A DNA stretch of 64,000 nucleotides. Source: Bradyrhizobium sp. 186 (GTDB lineage: Bacteria; Pseudomonadota; Alphaproteobacteria; Rhizobiales; Xanthobacteraceae). The notes below the pieces were generated by a model. That model saw only the letters and a list, made by a program, of their open reading frames with translations. It was not told where the DNA came from and made no database searches. Shown in pieces: positions 62,506-64,000 of this stretch. The position numbers were made by a program, and so were the translations under genes. The DNA is taken from NCBI RefSeq assembly GCF_023101685.1, contig NZ_CP082164.1:6572001-6636000 (forward strand), in the 5' to 3' direction. Numbering within the stretch: the first letter of the stretch is position 1; each line of letters begins with the position of its first letter.

Positions 62506-62554
62506 GGGCGAAACGCGATGACGCAGGCAACCCGCTTGCGCCATCGCATCGCCC
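62506..62554 (+). terminator. Long hairpin between receptor and permease genes
   Basis: GGGCG/CGCCC, GCGATG/CATCGC and CGCA/TGCG stack with small internal loops into one stem (62506-62554). There is no T-run. Such hairpins after a receptor gene usually stabilise its mRNA and lower expression of the downstream permeases. Confidence 0.6.
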
Positions 62555-62576
62555 GAATCTGAAAACGGATGACGCC

Positions 62577-63446
62577 ATGCTCGACATGATCCTGTCGCAG
62601 GCCGTCAATGGCCTGGTGCTCGGCTTTCTCTACGTTCTGATCGCGATCGGCCTGTCGATCATCTTCGGCATGCTCGGCATCGTCAATTTCGCGCATGGCG
62701 CCTTCTTCGCCGTCGGCGCCTATCTCGCTTATGCCCTAGCCAAGGAATTCGGCTGGTGGGCCGCGCTTGCCGCGCCGCTGTTGACAGGCGCCATCGGCAT
62801 CGTCGTGGAGATGGTCCTGATCCGGCACCTCTACGGCAAGGAACCGCTGCTCGGGCTGATCCTGACCTTCGCGCTCGCGCTCCTGGCGGAGGCGGTGTTG
62901 CGGCTGATCTTCGGCGGAGCGCCCGTGCCCTTCACTGCGCCGAAATTCCTGGCCGGCTTCGTCGAATACGGCCCGATCCTGATCACCAAATACAGGATGT
63001 TCGTGCTGGTCACGACCGCGCTGGCGTTGGTCGCGTTCTGGGCTTTTCTCGCCTACACGCCTTACGGCCGGATCATCCGCGCCGGATCGCGCGATCCGGA
63101 GATGGTCGGCCTGCTCGGCATCAACCTGCCGGTCGTCTTCAGCGGCGTGTTCGGCATCGGCTGCCTGCTCGCCGGCCTTGGCGGGCTCTTGGCGGCACCG
63201 CTCTGGACCATCACGCCGTCGATGGCCGCCGGCGCAATCATGCCGGCCTTCGTGATCGTCACCATCGGCGGCCTCGGCTCTTTCCTGGGGGCCGTCGTGG
63301 CCGGCCTCCTGGTCGGCATCACCACGGCGATGACCATCCAGTTCCAGCCGGAATGGTCGGGCGCGGCCATGTACATCCTGATGGCCGCAATTCTCCTCGT
63401 CCGCCCGCGCGGACTGTTCGGCGAACGCTGGGAGAGGTTCGAGTGA
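62577..63446 (+). CDS. livH: Branched-chain amino acid type ABC permease LivH
   Basis: A 289-residue inner-membrane permease. It begins LSQAVNGLVLGFLYVLIAIG, then LSIIFGMLGIVNFAHGAFFA, the LivH signature, and has the coupling loop RAGSRDPEMVGLLGINL (EAA-like) for the ATPase. The final segments GAIMPAFVIVTIGGLGSFLG are typical. Its stop overlaps the livM GTG start (GTGA). With livM and the two ATPase genes expected just beyond the window, it forms a full uptake system. The gene name reflects family, not proven substrate. Confidence 0.93.
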   Translation: MLDMILSQAVNGLVLGFLYVLIAIGLSIIFGMLGIVNFAHGAFFAVGAYLAYALAKEFGWWAALAAPLLTGAIGIVVEMVLIRHLYGKEPLLGLILTFALALLAEAVLRLIFGGAPVPFTAPKFLAGFVEYGPILITKYRMFVLVTTALALVAFWAFLAYTPYGRIIRAGSRDPEMVGLLGINLPVVFSGVFGIGCLLAGLGGLLAAPLWTITPSMAAGAIMPAFVIVTIGGLGSFLGAVVAGLLVGITTAMTIQFQPEWSGAAMYILMAAILLVRPRGLFGERWERFE

Positions 63447-64000
63447 CAAGTCTCGCTCTGTTGCGCCATCCGGCGTTTGTCGCCGCCCTCGTTCTCACCG
63501 CGCTCACCGCGGCCTGGTCGCTGCTCGGCGCGCCCATCTCGCTGATCACACAGATCGCGATCTACACGCTCTATGGCGCCGGCGTGAATCTGCTGGTCGG
63601 CTATACCGGGCTCGTCCCCTTCGGCGCCTCGGTGTTCTTCGGTTGCGCGAGCTATGCGGCGGCTTTCTTCATCCTCGGCCGCTATGGCAACGATCTCGTC
63701 TCGCTGCTGCTGTCGACGGTGTTCTCGGCGCTCCTGGCGCTCGTGGTCGGCGCCATCATCCTGCGCCGCCGGGGACTGTACTTCTCGCTGTTGACGCTCG
63801 CGTTCTCGCAGATCGCCTTCGAGATCGCCTTCAAATGGACCGCTGTGACCGGCGGCGAGAACGGTCTTCAGGGCGTTTATCGGACGAGCTTTGCCGGACC
63901 ATGGCCTTTCCACATCTTCGTGGTCGCGGTCACCGTGATCTGCATCTGGCTGATGTGGCGGATCGCCCACTCCCCGTTCGGCCGCGTTCTGCAGGCGGTG
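63443..64000 (+). CDS. livM: Branched-chain amino acid type ABC permease LivM (cut by window edge)
   Basis: The first 186 residues of LivM are in the window; the frame is open at the right edge. GTG start overlaps the livH stop. Visible are several membrane helices, LYGAGVNLLVGYTGLVPFGA, and the signature TLAFSQIAFEIAFKWTAVTG followed by GGENGLQG. The coupling loop begins RIAHSPFGRVLQAV at the end. The ATPase genes livG and livF should follow outside the window. Confidence 0.92.
   Translation, partial: MTSLALLRHPAFVAALVLTALTAAWSLLGAPISLITQIAIYTLYGAGVNLLVGYTGLVPFGASVFFGCASYAAAFFILGRYGNDLVSLLLSTVFSALLALVVGAIILRRRGLYFSLLTLAFSQIAFEIAFKWTAVTGGENGLQGVYRTSFAGPWPFHIFVVAVTVICIWLMWRIAHSPFGRVLQAV

Noticed and set aside
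1..64000. tRNA, rRNA, CRISPR array, prophage or integrative element attachment sites
   Set aside because: I looked for cloverleaf-like stretches, regularly spaced repeats, integrase-like and phage-like proteins and saw none; the IS630 transposase is the only mobile-element protein seen.

Overview
This is a high-GC chromosomal window from an alphaproteobacterium, most likely of the Bradyrhizobium/Rhodopseudomonas group (Nitrobacteraceae). That placement is inferred from gene content and coding style: many ABC uptake systems of the LivK/LivH/LivM type, Tat-exported binding proteins, cyanide-insensitive bd oxidase genes, PaoABC-type molybdenum enzymes, several RND pumps and GTG/TTG starts. I see no rRNA, tRNA, CRISPR array or prophage.

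Layout. 1-5 kb: end of ferrochelatase, a GlxA-type regulator, cioAB (bd-type quinol oxidase) and fdhD. 5-11 kb: DUF2231 membrane protein, PQQ-type sugar dehydrogenase lipoprotein, a small c-type haem protein, an OmpR-type two-component system and a 3-hydroxyisobutyrate-dehydrogenase-like enzyme. 11-18 kb: small secreted proteins, then an aldo/keto reductase-cupin-paoABC operon. 18-24 kb: a low-complexity secreted protein and an MdtAB-like RND pump, followed by an 850-base decayed stretch. 24-32 kb: catalase, aquaporin, an AraC regulator divergent from formaldehyde dehydrogenase, an MFS pseudogene, cytochrome b561 and an FMN reductase. 32-37 kb: a dihaem peroxidase, a complete IS630-family element with two genes, and a multicopper oxidase. 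37-38.4 kb: remnants of a leucine-degradation operon (hmgL and mccA, both broken). 38.4-43 kb: a small membrane ORF, a second two-component system, and two paralogous four-repeat membrane proteins flanking a small secreted protein. 43-51 kb: a LysR regulator divergent from a five-gene operon (RND permease, adaptor, OpgC, an ExxE membrane protein and a 65-residue membrane protein). 51-64 kb: a catabolic island with two short-chain dehydrogenases, NIPSNAP, two ABC binding proteins, a flavin dehydrogenase, AraC and IclR regulators, a sugar-phosphate isomerase-like protein, an epimerase, a Gfo/Idh/MocA oxidoreductase and LivHM.

How parts fit together. The last island reads as one uptake and oxidation system for an unknown substrate. 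Its right half is built around a pair of matching inverted repeats 32 bp apart (61101-61151) between the divergent oxidoreductase/IclR operon and the transporter operon. At 40.7-40.9 kb, paired CTTAG direct repeats with an 11-bp period lie between the second response regulator and the first four-repeat membrane protein, which suggests the regulator controls that block. A fragment of this same block is found decayed at 23.7 kb. The window mixes intact operons with clear signs of decay (frameshifted hmgL, mccA and MFS genes) near 23-24, 30 and 37-38 kb.
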